A stretch of DNA of 64,000 nucleotides from positions 1 to 64,000 of the forward strand of contig WGNH01000007.1 of the NCBI GenBank assembly GCA_016124665.1, in the 5' to 3' direction. Shown here in pieces: positions 10,201 to 18,494 of this stretch. Made by a program: the position numbers and the translations under genes. The notes beneath the pieces were generated by a model, which ran no database searches, was not told where the DNA came from, and saw only the letters and a list, made by a program, of their open reading frames with translations. Source of the DNA: Alphaproteobacteria bacterium (GTDB taxonomy: Bacteria > Pseudomonadota > Alphaproteobacteria > Caulobacterales > Maricaulaceae). Position 1 is the stretch's first letter. Every line of letters begins with the position of its first letter.

Positions 10201-10868
10201 CCGCCCGCAGCACGGAATCACGCGAGGAATTGCCGCTCTACCGCGTCGAGAACCAGCAATACATCCATTACCGCAAGGGTGCGCTCATCATGTATGCGCT
10301 GCAGGATTATCTCGGTGAGGACGTCGTCAACCGCGCACTGGCGCGCCTCATTGACGAGTTCCAGTATGCCAGCACGCCCTATGCCCGCTCGGCCGATTTC
10401 CTCCGCATCCTGCGCGAGGAAGCCGGACCGGAATACGAACAGATCATCCACGATTTCTTCGAGCGGATCGTCCTGTTCGATCTGTCAGTCACCGAGGCCG
10501 AAACCCGCGAGCTGGAAGATGGCCGGTTCGAAACCACGCTGCAGATCGAGGCGCGCAAATTCGCGGCCGATGGCGAGGGTAATGAGACCGAAGAGCCGAT
10601 TGACTATCTGATTGATATCGGACTTTTCACCCGCAGTCTTGATCAGGCGCTGGAGGGCAATGATCACATCCTGCATTTCGGCCGGGAGCGGATCAATGAA
10701 ACACAGATGAGCTTTACCTTCATCACTGGTGAGCGGCCGATCTGGGTCGGCATCGACCCCTACAGCAAGCTGATTGACCGCGATACCGACGACAATCTGA
10801 TCACGCCGGATTTCATTCCGCTGGAGGATGCGGCCGATCCGGAAGACACTGCCCTGCTTATGGAATAG
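7242..10868 (+). CDS. ABC-2 permease fused to M1 metallopeptidase
   Basis: A 1208-residue fusion. The N-terminal half (about residues 1-600) holds two blocks of hydrophobic helices with ABC-2-type permease character. The C-terminal half is an M1 aminopeptidase-like domain with the zinc site HEAAH (H930, E931, H934) and the third ligand in LVETFAQYSAL about 20 residues on. The classic GAMEN exopeptidase loop is replaced by a PNTIAYSE segment. The protease part should sit outside the cytoplasmic membrane. I chose ATG 7242, after GGAGG, because the in-frame extension to 7107 lies inside the ATPase gene. The 3' end overlaps the convergent Lrp gene by 11 bases. The family is recognised as ABC permease/M1 aminopeptidase, but its physiological role is unclear. 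Confidence 0.9.
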   Translation: MLGKIASFEFRYHLLSPAAIAIFSIFFLFVFGAAASDQVSLGDTNQVHVNSPFAISFAMLIFSFFGMVIPTVFLASGILRDRSYKTQELFYTTPVKERDYLLGRFIGGFAITCLVFLSVPLGNLVGALMPWVDPETLGPFRFEYYAQPFLLLGVANMLIIGMIVFTAANLSRSLMVTWVTLVGLFIFNTAGGFLTTQPEWRDFAALTDPFGGNAFSEVVRNWTPAEQNSQLIPLEGLFLQNRLIWLGIAAGLFIFNLVVFSFRLSNSAGSRKKAQRAEPPFIPASIELPISTPTPARAIWQQFRARVGFEVKGIVFNIAFWILLVFGMLLTGFAVFLIQPFYGTPNYPLTQIMINSMIGGFILVPLVVVIYYASELIWRERNVNFSDIVDATPAPSWVFLTAKLAGMIVVVTGLLSVAVLITIASQAIRGYFNFELGQYAVRTVFDLIIPLTMLSMLAIFLQVLANNKWLGIIAIGAVFIITAFVLDNIGLSHNLYQFPFVSLTPYSDMNGYGHFMGIQAWYHLYWGGVTLFLFLLASLLWNRGALMPIRQRLIRLPRAFTPAAAGLAGVSLLTAIGAGGWIFYNTTVLNDYTPNTEAERRQAAFEREWRDQLEGLPQPTITAVEFNVDIFPRDRRYTVTGTYEIENQTGTDIPVVWVFYGTDEINAQDIDGQTAELRDDYANLYAFELDRPMQPGERRTLSFDVAVTNPGFRNSGNVSSVIYNGSFFNNGEFAPAIGFSRAMLIQNPAVRRRQDLPELERAFALEDESRWNENSIRQDADFVDFRTIVSTSGDQIAVAPGYLEREWTENGRRYFEYVMDVPILNFFNFMSADYALLEEEQDGILYQVFYHADHDWNVARMMEAAQDSIAYFSDAFSPYQYRQYRMFEFPAYASFAQSFPNTIAYSESIGFTADLRDPDNIDYVYYVTAHEAAHQWWAHQVMSANVQGGTMLVETFAQYSALMVMEQEYGEDHMRRFLKYELDNYLSARSTESREELPLYRVENQQYIHYRKGALIMYALQDYLGEDVVNRALARLIDEFQYASTPYARSADFLRILREEAGPEYEQIIHDFFERIVLFDLSVTEAETRELEDGRFETTLQIEARKFAADGEGNETEEPIDYLIDIGLFTRSLDQALEGNDHILHFGRERINETQMSFTFITGERPIWVGIDPYSKLIDRDTDDNLITPDFIPLEDAADPEDTALLME

Positions 10869-11322
10869 GGCAGGGTGAGCGATGCTTGATGGCGCTGATC
10901 GAGAAATTGGTCTCGATCGCGCCAATGCCCGGCACGCCATGAAGCTGCTCGCGCATGAAGCGTTCATAGCCGTCATGACCGGCGACCACGACTTCCAGGA
11001 GATAATCCTCCCCGCCGGACATGAGATGGCATTCAATCACCTCATCTATGGCGGCAATTTTCTGCTCGAACAGGGCGACGGTGGCCGTTGAATGATCTTT
11101 CAGGCGGATCCGGACAAAGGCGGTGACAGACAGGCCGCATGCCTTGCGGTCCAGTTCGGCTGTATAGGCGCGGATATACCCAGCCTCTTCCAGTGCCCGT
11201 ACCCGTTTCAGGCAGGGCGAGGGGGACAGCCCGACCAGATCGGCCAGCGCCTGATTGGTCAGGCGGCCATCGGCCTGCAATGCCATCAGGATTTTCCTGT
11301 CGATCCGGTCAAGGGCTTTCAT
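10858..11322 (-). CDS. Lrp/AsnC family transcriptional regulator
   Basis: A 154-residue regulator with an N-terminal winged helix (LDRIDRKILMALQADGR, then NQALADLVGLSPSPCLKRV) and a C-terminal RAM ligand-binding domain (AFVRIRL, ECHLMSGGEDYLLEV). Such proteins bind amino acids and form octamers on DNA. It is divergent from methionine gamma-lyase across 94 bases, the same arrangement as mdeR-mdeA in Pseudomonas putida, so local control of methionine catabolism is a reasonable inference. Its 3' end overlaps the M1 fusion gene by 11 bases. Confidence 0.93.
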   Translation of the reverse strand: MKALDRIDRKILMALQADGRLTNQALADLVGLSPSPCLKRVRALEEAGYIRAYTAELDRKACGLSVTAFVRIRLKDHSTATVALFEQKIAAIDEVIECHLMSGGEDYLLEVVVAGHDGYERFMREQLHGVPGIGAIETNFSISAIKHRSPCPIP

Positions 11323-11344
11323 GGCAGAAAATGCTCCATTCAGG

Positions 11345-11382
11345 CATTATGGAAACAGAATACGGCAGCACATATCATAATG
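11345..11382. promoter_or_regulatory. Candidate Lrp operator between lrp and mgl
   Basis: A perfect 7-bp inverted repeat, CATTATG at 11345-11351 and CATAATG at 11376-11382, lies in the 94-base divergent spacer in an AT-richer patch. The half-site centres are 31 bases apart, about three helical turns, which suits an oligomeric Lrp-type regulator. This is pattern evidence only; no consensus was matched by computation. Confidence 0.4.
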
Positions 11383-11416
11383 AAAGCGGTAATCTGACTT
11401 CAAACGGGAGGTCAGT

Positions 11417-12616
11417 ATGGACGGTTCAGGTCAGATCGAGTGCCCGAAAGGGTTTTCCACCCGTGCGATTCACGAGGGCTATCACCCGGCGGATGCGGGC
11501 GGTGCCCTTACACCGCCCGTGCATTTCACCTCGACCTTCACCTTCCCGGATGTGGAATCCGCGGGGGCTGCGTTTTCCGGAGAGCAGCCCGCGCACATCT
11601 ATTCGCGCATCTCGAACCCGACTGTGGACCTGCTCGAACGCCGCATGGCCTCGCTCGAGGGCGCAGAAGCCGCTGTTGCATTCGGCTCGGGCATGGGGGC
11701 CATTACAGCGGTTTTCTGGAGCCTGGTGGCGCCCGGGGACGAGATACTGGTCGACAAGACGCTTTATGGCTGTACCTACGCCTTCTTCAATCACGGCCTC
11801 GCCAAATTCGGCGTTCGCGTCAGCCATGTCGACATGACCGACCCGGATGCCTTCGAGGCTGCGCTGAAATCAAGGCCCGGAATCGTCTATTTCGAGACGC
11901 CGGCCAATCCGAACATGCGCCTGATCGACATCGAGGCCACCGCAATAAAGGCCCATGCGGCTGGCGCGCGCGTAATCGTCGACAACACCTATGCCAGCCC
12001 CTGTCTGACCCGCCCGCTCGAACTGGGCGCAGATATCACCGTGCATTCGGCGACGAAATACCTTGGCGGGCATGGAGATCTGATTGGCGGCATTGCTTGC
12101 GGCACGCAGGAGGTCATGGACGAGGTTCGCGGTTGCGGGCTGAAGGACATGACCGGCGCCGCGCTGGCCCCCTTCAATGCCATGCTGATCCTTCGCGGTT
12201 TGAAAACGCTGGGCCTGCGCATGCGCGAACATTCCGCCAGCGCGGGCGAAGTGGCCCGCTTTCTGGAGCGCCGTCCCGAAGTCAGCAGCATTGCTTGGCC
12301 AGGATTGCAGAGCTTTCCGCAAGCCGCCCTTGCGGCCCGCCAGATGCGGTTGCCCGGCGGCATGATCGCGTTTGAGCTCGAGGGTGGGAAAGCTGCCGCT
12401 ATCGCATTCATGAACCGGCTGAATCTGATCCAGCGTGCTGTCAGCCTCGGCGATGCGGAAAGCCTGATCCAGCATCCCGCCAGCATGACCCACTCGACCT
12501 ATACGCCCGAGGAACAGGCCGCGCATGGCATCACCCCCGGACTCATCCGCCTGTCGGTCGGTCTGGAGGACGTGGAGGATATTCTGGCAGATCTGGCGCA
12601 AGCCTTCCGAACCTGA
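11417..12616 (+). CDS. mgl: Methionine gamma-lyase
   Basis: A 399-residue PLP enzyme of the Cys/Met metabolism family. The PLP lysine is K214 in HSATKYLGGHGD, and the substrate-site segment TLYGCT carries Y117 and C119. The cysteine at this position is a hallmark of methionine gamma-lyases as opposed to cystathionine lyases, so degradation of methionine to methanethiol, ammonia and 2-oxobutyrate is the best call; homocysteine lyase or O-acetylhomocysteine activity is the alternative. A GGGAGG ribosome site precedes the ATG. The divergent Lrp-type gene is its likely regulator. Confidence 0.87.
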   Translation: MDGSGQIECPKGFSTRAIHEGYHPADAGGALTPPVHFTSTFTFPDVESAGAAFSGEQPAHIYSRISNPTVDLLERRMASLEGAEAAVAFGSGMGAITAVFWSLVAPGDEILVDKTLYGCTYAFFNHGLAKFGVRVSHVDMTDPDAFEAALKSRPGIVYFETPANPNMRLIDIEATAIKAHAAGARVIVDNTYASPCLTRPLELGADITVHSATKYLGGHGDLIGGIACGTQEVMDEVRGCGLKDMTGAALAPFNAMLILRGLKTLGLRMREHSASAGEVARFLERRPEVSSIAWPGLQSFPQAALAARQMRLPGGMIAFELEGGKAAAIAFMNRLNLIQRAVSLGDAESLIQHPASMTHSTYTPEEQAAHGITPGLIRLSVGLEDVEDILADLAQAFRT

Positions 12617-12695
12617 CAGTCCTGTCACTTGCCGGTCATCCGGGCGCGCACTACTGTCCGCGGCATCAATCCAGAAGATGACCCGGGGAGGCATC

Positions 12696-15600
12696 ATGTT
12701 CCGTACGATCGCAGCGCTGACCGCCAGCGCGCTCGCATTTTCCCTTGCCTATGCGCAAGACGCTGCCACCAGCACAGAGACCGGCGCCGATGAGGAGGGC
12801 CCGTGGGATGTGGCCGCGCCGCCCCTGCCGACGCGCTTCATCCCGATACGGGTCGAGGAAGGCACATGGATGAGCCTTGATGTCAGCCCGGACGGACAGA
12901 CCATTGCTTTCGATCTTCTTGGCGACATTTACACCCTGCCGATCTCCGGCGGGCTGGCGACCAATATCAGCGCGGGCCTGCCCTGGGAAATCCAGCCGCG
13001 CTTTTCCCCGGACGGCTCGCTGATCGCCTTCACCTCTGACCGCGCCGGCGGCGACAATATCTGGATCATGAATCCCGATGGTTCGGACCGCCGCCAGGTC
13101 ACCGATGAGAGCTTCCGCCTGCTGAACAATCCGACCTGGCACCCCTCCGGCGACTTCATTGCCGCCCGCAAGCACTACACGACGTCGCGCTCTGCCGGGG
13201 CCGGTGAAATCTGGATGTACCACCTTTCCGGCGGCAGTGGCGTTCAGCTCGTCGAACGTCCCAATGAAGCTTTCCAGAAAGAGCTCGGCGAACCGATCTT
13301 CTCGCCCGATGGCCGGTATGTGTATTACACGCAGAACATCACCTCCGGTAACACCTTCATCTATGCGCAGGACTCCAATACCGACCTGTTCAACATTCTC
13401 CGCTACGAGCTCGAGACCGGGGAAATCACCACCGCCGTCTCCGGTGCCGGTGGCTCGGTCCGCCCGGCCCCGTCCCCGGACGGAAATTTCATGGCCTTTG
13501 TCCGCCGTGACCGTCTCCAGTCGCAACTCTGGATCAAGGATCTCCGCTCCGGCGAAGAGCGTATGATCTATGATGATCTCGACCGGGACAATCAGGAAAC
13601 CTGGGGCGTCTACGGCATGTATCCCAACATGGACTGGACGCCGGACGGCAATTCCATCGTCTTCTGGTCTGGGGGCAATATTAACCGGATCAATGTTGCC
13701 AGCGGCGAAACACAGATCATCCCCTTCCAGGTCGATGACAGCCGCGAAATCATCGATCCCCCGCGGCCGCAAACCGAAGTGGCTCCAGCTACGTTTGAAA
13801 CCCAGATGCCGCGCTTTGCGACGGTTTCACCGGATGGCTCGCAGGTCGTCTTCGAATCGCTGGGCCGCCTCTATATCGCCAGCACCGCCAGCGGTGATCC
13901 GCGTCCGCTGACCCGCAATGATGGCAGCTATCGTGAGCTCTTTCCGTCCTGGTCGCGCGATGGCCGCTCCATCGTATTTGCGACATGGGATGATGAAGAC
14001 CTCGGCTCGATCCGCGTCGTTAACGCCAATGGCCGCGGCGAACGGACGGTAACGCCCGAACCCGGACATTACCGCCGCCCGGTGTTTTCGCCGGATGGCC
14101 GCACCATCGTCTTCGAAAAAGGCTCGGGCGGCTTCCTGACGGCCCGCGAATGGTCGGAAACCACCGGCATCTTTGCCGTTCCCGCTTCCGGAGGAGAGAT
14201 GCGCCGCATCACGGCTACCGGCTCCGAACCTCATTTCGGCGCGTCAAATGACCGCCTCTTCCTGTCGGTTTCGGAAAGCCAGCAGAACCGTCTGGTCAGC
14301 GTCGACATGAACGGGCAGGACCGCCGTGTTCATGCCCAGTCTGACATGATTGCCGATTACCGCGTCTCGCCGGATGGCCGCTATCTCGCTTTCCGCGAAA
14401 ACTATGACGCCTATGTCATGCCCATGCCGCCGGGTCCGCAGGAAGTCTCGGCCGGCATGTCGGCCTCGGCGCTTCCGGTGGTCGAGGTGTCCCTCAACGG
14501 AGCCACCTATCTGTCCTGGTCGGGTGGCAGCGACAGCCTGCACTGGACCATGGGGCCGGTACTCTATTCCGCGAACATCAATGAGGTGATTCCGCACCGG
14601 CCGGCAGGGGAAGACGAAGAGCGCGAGCCCTTCTCTCCGCCTGAAACGGGACGCTCGCTGGCCATTACGGTCAATTCCGACGTGCCCGCCACGACGCTCG
14701 CTCTCACTGGCGCCCGTATCGTCACCATGGCAGCGGAAGACGGCGGCATCATCGAAAATGGTGTCATTGTCGTTCAGGGCAACCGCATCGCAGCCGTTGG
14801 CGCGGCCGATGAAGTCGAAATCCCGGCCGGCGCGCAAACGGTCGATGTGACCGGCCGCACCATCATTCCGGGCCTGATCGATGCGCACGCACATGGCCCG
14901 CAGGGCACGGACGGCATCATTCCGGAGGAAAACTGGTCGACACTCGCTCATCTTGCTTTCGGCGTAACCACGATCTTCGATCCGTCCAGCTCTGCCAGCC
15001 ACATCTTCGTGGCCGGGGAATATCAGCGCGCCGGCCTGCAATTGCAGCCGCGCACCTATTCCACGGGAGAAGTCGTCTATGGCGCGCGTGCGCCGGGCTT
15101 CTTTGCCCGCATTGACGATGCCTCGGACGCCGATGAGCACGTCTTCCGCCTCGCGGCACAGGGCGCGCATGGCATCAAGAACTACAACCAGCCCCGCCGC
15201 GATCAGCGGCAGCAGGTTGTGGCCGCCTCGCACGAAGCCGGTGTGATCGTCGTCGCCGAGGGCGGGTCCAATTATCACATGGACATGTCGCTCGTCGCGG
15301 ACGGCAATACCTCGCTGGAGCACAACCTGCCGGTCGAGATGGTCTATGAGGACGTCCTCCAGATGTTCTCGCAGACTGAAGTCGCTTACAATCCGACCAT
15401 TGTCGTCACCTATGGCGGTCTGGCCGGCGATCCCTACTGGCGCTCCCGCACCAATATCTGGGAGCATCCCATCCTGTCGCGTCATGCGCCGCCGAACTAT
15501 CTGCGCGGCTCCATCCGCAACACCTATGCGCCGGAACACGACTATGTCGATGATGACAGCGCGGTCACGGCCCTGATGCTGGCCGATCGTGGTGTCACCA

Positions 15601-15926
15601 TGGCCATCGGCGCGCATGGTCAGCAGGAAGGCCTCGCCGCACACTGGGAAATGTGGTCACTCGGCCGTGGCGGGGCCACCCCGGTCCAGGCCTTGCGGGC
15701 GGCGACCATTGATCCGGCGATCCATCTTGGCTTCGACGCGGATCTGGGTTCCATCGAAACCGGCAAGCTGGCCGACCTCGTCATTCTCGAGGGCGATATC
15801 CTCGCCGACATCGAGAATTCCGACGAGATCGGCATGATCATGCTCAATGGCCGTCTCTATGAGGCGGACACCATGAACGAGACCGTTACCGGCGATCGAG
15901 TCCGGGGGGCGTACTTCTGGGAGTAA
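12696..15926 (+). CDS. Secreted TolB-like propeller amidohydrolase
   Basis: A 1076-residue exported protein. A signal peptide (MFRTIAALTASALAFSLAYA) precedes repeated PD40/TolB-type beta-propeller blades with SPDG(R/S)xIAF motifs over roughly residues 60-620. A C-terminal amidohydrolase domain follows, with the metal-binding HAH in GLIDAHAHG near residue 730 and a late segment ADLVILEGD typical of imidazolonepropionase/prolidase-like amidohydrolases. A periplasmic peptidase or amide hydrolase is likely; the substrate is unknown. I chose ATG 12696, after GGGGAGG, over the open upstream frame that overlaps the mgl gene. Confidence 0.88.
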   Translation: MFRTIAALTASALAFSLAYAQDAATSTETGADEEGPWDVAAPPLPTRFIPIRVEEGTWMSLDVSPDGQTIAFDLLGDIYTLPISGGLATNISAGLPWEIQPRFSPDGSLIAFTSDRAGGDNIWIMNPDGSDRRQVTDESFRLLNNPTWHPSGDFIAARKHYTTSRSAGAGEIWMYHLSGGSGVQLVERPNEAFQKELGEPIFSPDGRYVYYTQNITSGNTFIYAQDSNTDLFNILRYELETGEITTAVSGAGGSVRPAPSPDGNFMAFVRRDRLQSQLWIKDLRSGEERMIYDDLDRDNQETWGVYGMYPNMDWTPDGNSIVFWSGGNINRINVASGETQIIPFQVDDSREIIDPPRPQTEVAPATFETQMPRFATVSPDGSQVVFESLGRLYIASTASGDPRPLTRNDGSYRELFPSWSRDGRSIVFATWDDEDLGSIRVVNANGRGERTVTPEPGHYRRPVFSPDGRTIVFEKGSGGFLTAREWSETTGIFAVPASGGEMRRITATGSEPHFGASNDRLFLSVSESQQNRLVSVDMNGQDRRVHAQSDMIADYRVSPDGRYLAFRENYDAYVMPMPPGPQEVSAGMSASALPVVEVSLNGATYLSWSGGSDSLHWTMGPVLYSANINEVIPHRPAGEDEEREPFSPPETGRSLAITVNSDVPATTLALTGARIVTMAAEDGGIIENGVIVVQGNRIAAVGAADEVEIPAGAQTVDVTGRTIIPGLIDAHAHGPQGTDGIIPEENWSTLAHLAFGVTTIFDPSSSASHIFVAGEYQRAGLQLQPRTYSTGEVVYGARAPGFFARIDDASDADEHVFRLAAQGAHGIKNYNQPRRDQRQQVVAASHEAGVIVVAEGGSNYHMDMSLVADGNTSLEHNLPVEMVYEDVLQMFSQTEVAYNPTIVVTYGGLAGDPYWRSRTNIWEHPILSRHAPPNYLRGSIRNTYAPEHDYVDDDSAVTALMLADRGVTMAIGAHGQQEGLAAHWEMWSLGRGGATPVQALRAATIDPAIHLGFDADLGSIETGKLADLVILEGDILADIENSDEIGMIMLNGRLYEADTMNETVTGDRVRGAYFWE

Positions 15927-15936
15927 GTCCCTTGTA

Positions 15937-16854
15937 CTAGCCGATCCTTGAAAGCCAGGCCGCGAAGCGCTCCATCACCGCTTCGCGGCCTTTTTCATTG
16001 AGCGTTTCGTGCCGGAAGCCCTCGAGGATCTCCTGGGTGGCGCCATAACCGGCCTTGCGAAGGCGCACGCCGAGTTGCGCGACGGCCTTGGCATTATTCG
16101 TTGCCGGATCATCCGTTCCGCCCACAAGGTGGAAGGGCAGGGATTTGGGGATGGCCCTCAGATTTTTATCATCCGCCGCATAGGCAATGCCGCCGGCGAA
16201 ATCCCGCCACAAGGACCAGCTCGCCGTCCAGCCGCACAAGGGGTCGGCAACATATTTGTCCACCTCGTCAAGATCGCGGGACAACCAGCCCGATTCCGGC
16301 CGGTCCGCCTTGAAGCGCTTGTCCCAGGCCTTGAAGGTCAGGGCATCGATCAGCCCGGCCGGGTTTTCAGGCCTGGAAAACATCAGGCCCAGCCCGGTGA
16401 CAAATCTGATCAGCCCTGCTGCGCCCTTGTCGATATTGGCATTCCAGACCGCACAGCCGGCAACTGTCTCCGGATAGCGCATGGCATAATTGAGCGAGAC
16501 CACCCCGCCCATGGAATGCCCGAACACCACGACCGGCACGCCGGGATGTTTTTCCCGCGCCTCTGTATTCACCGCGGCGGCGTCTTCCATCAGCTGGTCC
16601 CAGCCATGCTCATAGGCGAACAGGCGCGGCGCACCATCCGGAGCCACCGTCAGCCCGTGGCCGCGGTGATCCTGCGCGATCACCGCCCAGCCTTTCTGCG
16701 CCAGCGCTACGGCAAACCGCTCATAGCGGGCGGCATGTTCGGCCAGGCCATGATTGATATGCAAAACGCCGCGGGTTTCGCCTTCGGCGGCCGATTCATA
16801 GAGCGCCAGCTGGGCGCCGGTTGGGCTTTCCAGTATCCGCCGGGTGAAGGCCAT
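15937..16854 (-). CDS. Alpha/beta hydrolase (monoacylglycerol lipase-like)
   Basis: About 305 residues with the serine-hydrolase fold: oxyanion region INHGLAEHAARY, QDHRGHG, nucleophile elbow GHSMGG and a late HETLNE histidine. The HGLAEH/RGHG pattern is that of the monoacylglycerol lipase/lysophospholipase (PldB-like) group. I chose the ATG at 16852-16854, preceded by AAGGAG at normal spacing, over a GTG eight codons upstream. No signal peptide is seen, so it is probably cytoplasmic. The divergent neighbour is glpK, which fits a shared theme of glyceride and glycerol use, though this is inference. Confidence 0.87.
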   Translation of the reverse strand: MAFTRRILESPTGAQLALYESAAEGETRGVLHINHGLAEHAARYERFAVALAQKGWAVIAQDHRGHGLTVAPDGAPRLFAYEHGWDQLMEDAAAVNTEAREKHPGVPVVVFGHSMGGVVSLNYAMRYPETVAGCAVWNANIDKGAAGLIRFVTGLGLMFSRPENPAGLIDALTFKAWDKRFKADRPESGWLSRDLDEVDKYVADPLCGWTASWSLWRDFAGGIAYAADDKNLRAIPKSLPFHLVGGTDDPATNNAKAVAQLGVRLRKAGYGATQEILEGFRHETLNEKGREAVMERFAAWLSRIG

Positions 16855-16946
16855 GATCCGTCTCTCCTTGTGCGCCACGCTAACGTGCCCTGTTCGCGCG
16901 CGCCAGCCAAGTTATAGTCGTCTCAGGCAGGATTCGGGGAGGGGTG

Positions 16947-18440
16947 ATGTTCAGGGACAAGACGGCCATTCTGGCCATTGATCAGGGCACGACCTCGTCG
17001 CGGGCCATTGTGTTCTCGAAAAAAGGCGAGGTGATCGCCCTCGCCCAGCAGGAATTTGCGCAGATCTATCCCCGGCCCGGCGAGGTCGAACATGACCCCG
17101 AAGTGATCTGGGCCACGGTGATAGGCACCGCGCGCAAGGCCCTGAAAGAGGCGAAGGCCAAAGGCTGGAAGACCGCCTGTCTGGGCATCACCAATCAGCG
17201 CGAAACGGCCATCATCTGGGACCGGAAGACGGGCAACCCCATTCATAACGCCATAGTCTGGCAGGACCGCCGCACCGCGAAAACCTGCCAGCAACTGGCC
17301 GCTGACGGCCATGAGGACGTCATAAGGGAAAAAACCGGCCTCGTCCTCGATCCGTATTTCTCGGCCACCAAATTCGCCTGGATCCTCGATGCCGTGGACG
17401 GGGCGCGTGAGCGAGCGGCGAGGGGTGAGCTGGCCTTTGGAACGGTGGATAGCTTCCTGCTCTGGCGGCTGACGGGCGGGGCCTCCCACAAGACCGATGC
17501 CAGCAATGCCAGCCGCACCTCGCTCTTTGACCTCAAGGCGGGCCGGTGGGATGACGGCCTGTGCGAGCTCTTCAACGTGCCGGTGTCCGGCCTGCCGGAG
17601 GTCTGCGACAATGCTGCGGACTTTGGCACCAGTCTGACGGCCGCGATTGGCGAGGCCTTGCCTGTGACCGGCATGGCCGGGGACCAGCAGGCCGCCGCCA
17701 TTGGCCAAGCCTGTTTCAAACCCGGCGAAGTCAAATCGACCTATGGCACAGGGGCCTTCCTGATCATGAATACGGGCCCCGAAATGGCGGTCTCGCAAAA
17801 CCGCCTGCTCTCCACGATTGGCTGGCGGATCGATGGTCAGACCACTTTCGCGCTGGAAGGCTCCATCCTGTCCGCCGGCGCCACCGTTCAATGGCTGCGC
17901 GACGGGCTGGGCCTGTTTTCAAAAGCTTCCGAGATCGAGGCGCTGGCCGCCTCGGCCGATCCCGGTAGCGGCGTCTATCTGGTCCCGGCCTTTGCCGGGC
18001 TGGGCGCACCCCACTGGGCCGCCGATGCGCGCGGGACCATTGTCGGGCTGACACGCGGGGCCGGAAGGGCGGAAATCGCGCAGGCGGCGCTGGATGCCGC
18101 CGCGCATCAGACCGCCGATCTCCTCGAAGCCATGGCGCGTGACGGTGTCCCTACGGCCAGGCTGAAGGTCGATGGCGGCATGGCAAACAATAACCGTTTT
18201 CTCTCCCGGCTGGCTGATTTCTGCGACGTGCCGGTGGTCCGCCCGGTCAATACCGAAACCACCGCCTGGGGCGCGGCCTTCCTCGCCGGCATGGGCGCAG
18301 GCCTATTTGGCGGGCTCGAGGAAGGGCGCAAGCTCTGGCACGCGGATCAGAAATTTGAACCGCAAATCCGGCCGGCTGTCCGGGACGCGCATCGCGCCGG
18401 CTGGCAGACCGCTGTCCGGCAAACGCTCGCCGGAATTTGA
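16947..18440 (+). CDS. glpK: Glycerol kinase
   Basis: A 497-residue FGGY-family kinase that phosphorylates glycerol to sn-glycerol 3-phosphate. It shows the N-terminal phosphate loop DQGTTSSR (12-19), the substrate segment NQRETAIIWDRKTG, WQDRR, a TDASNASRT region, and the C-terminal DGGMANN motif. Length is standard. The start at 16947 sits just after GGGGAGGGGTG; a GTG one codon earlier is the only alternative. No glpF or glpD is adjacent. Confidence 0.96.
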   Translation: MFRDKTAILAIDQGTTSSRAIVFSKKGEVIALAQQEFAQIYPRPGEVEHDPEVIWATVIGTARKALKEAKAKGWKTACLGITNQRETAIIWDRKTGNPIHNAIVWQDRRTAKTCQQLAADGHEDVIREKTGLVLDPYFSATKFAWILDAVDGARERAARGELAFGTVDSFLLWRLTGGASHKTDASNASRTSLFDLKAGRWDDGLCELFNVPVSGLPEVCDNAADFGTSLTAAIGEALPVTGMAGDQQAAAIGQACFKPGEVKSTYGTGAFLIMNTGPEMAVSQNRLLSTIGWRIDGQTTFALEGSILSAGATVQWLRDGLGLFSKASEIEALAASADPGSGVYLVPAFAGLGAPHWAADARGTIVGLTRGAGRAEIAQAALDAAAHQTADLLEAMARDGVPTARLKVDGGMANNNRFLSRLADFCDVPVVRPVNTETTAWGAAFLAGMGAGLFGGLEEGRKLWHADQKFEPQIRPAVRDAHRAGWQTAVRQTLAGI

Positions 18441-18494
18441 CGCGCGGTAGATTCGTGCCACATCTGGCAAGGTAATGGAGCGGGGGAGAATTCC

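Noticed and set aside
14244-15644. Long antisense frame within the propeller-amidohydrolase gene
   Set aside because: No recognisable domain and wholly inside a well-supported gene on the other strand.
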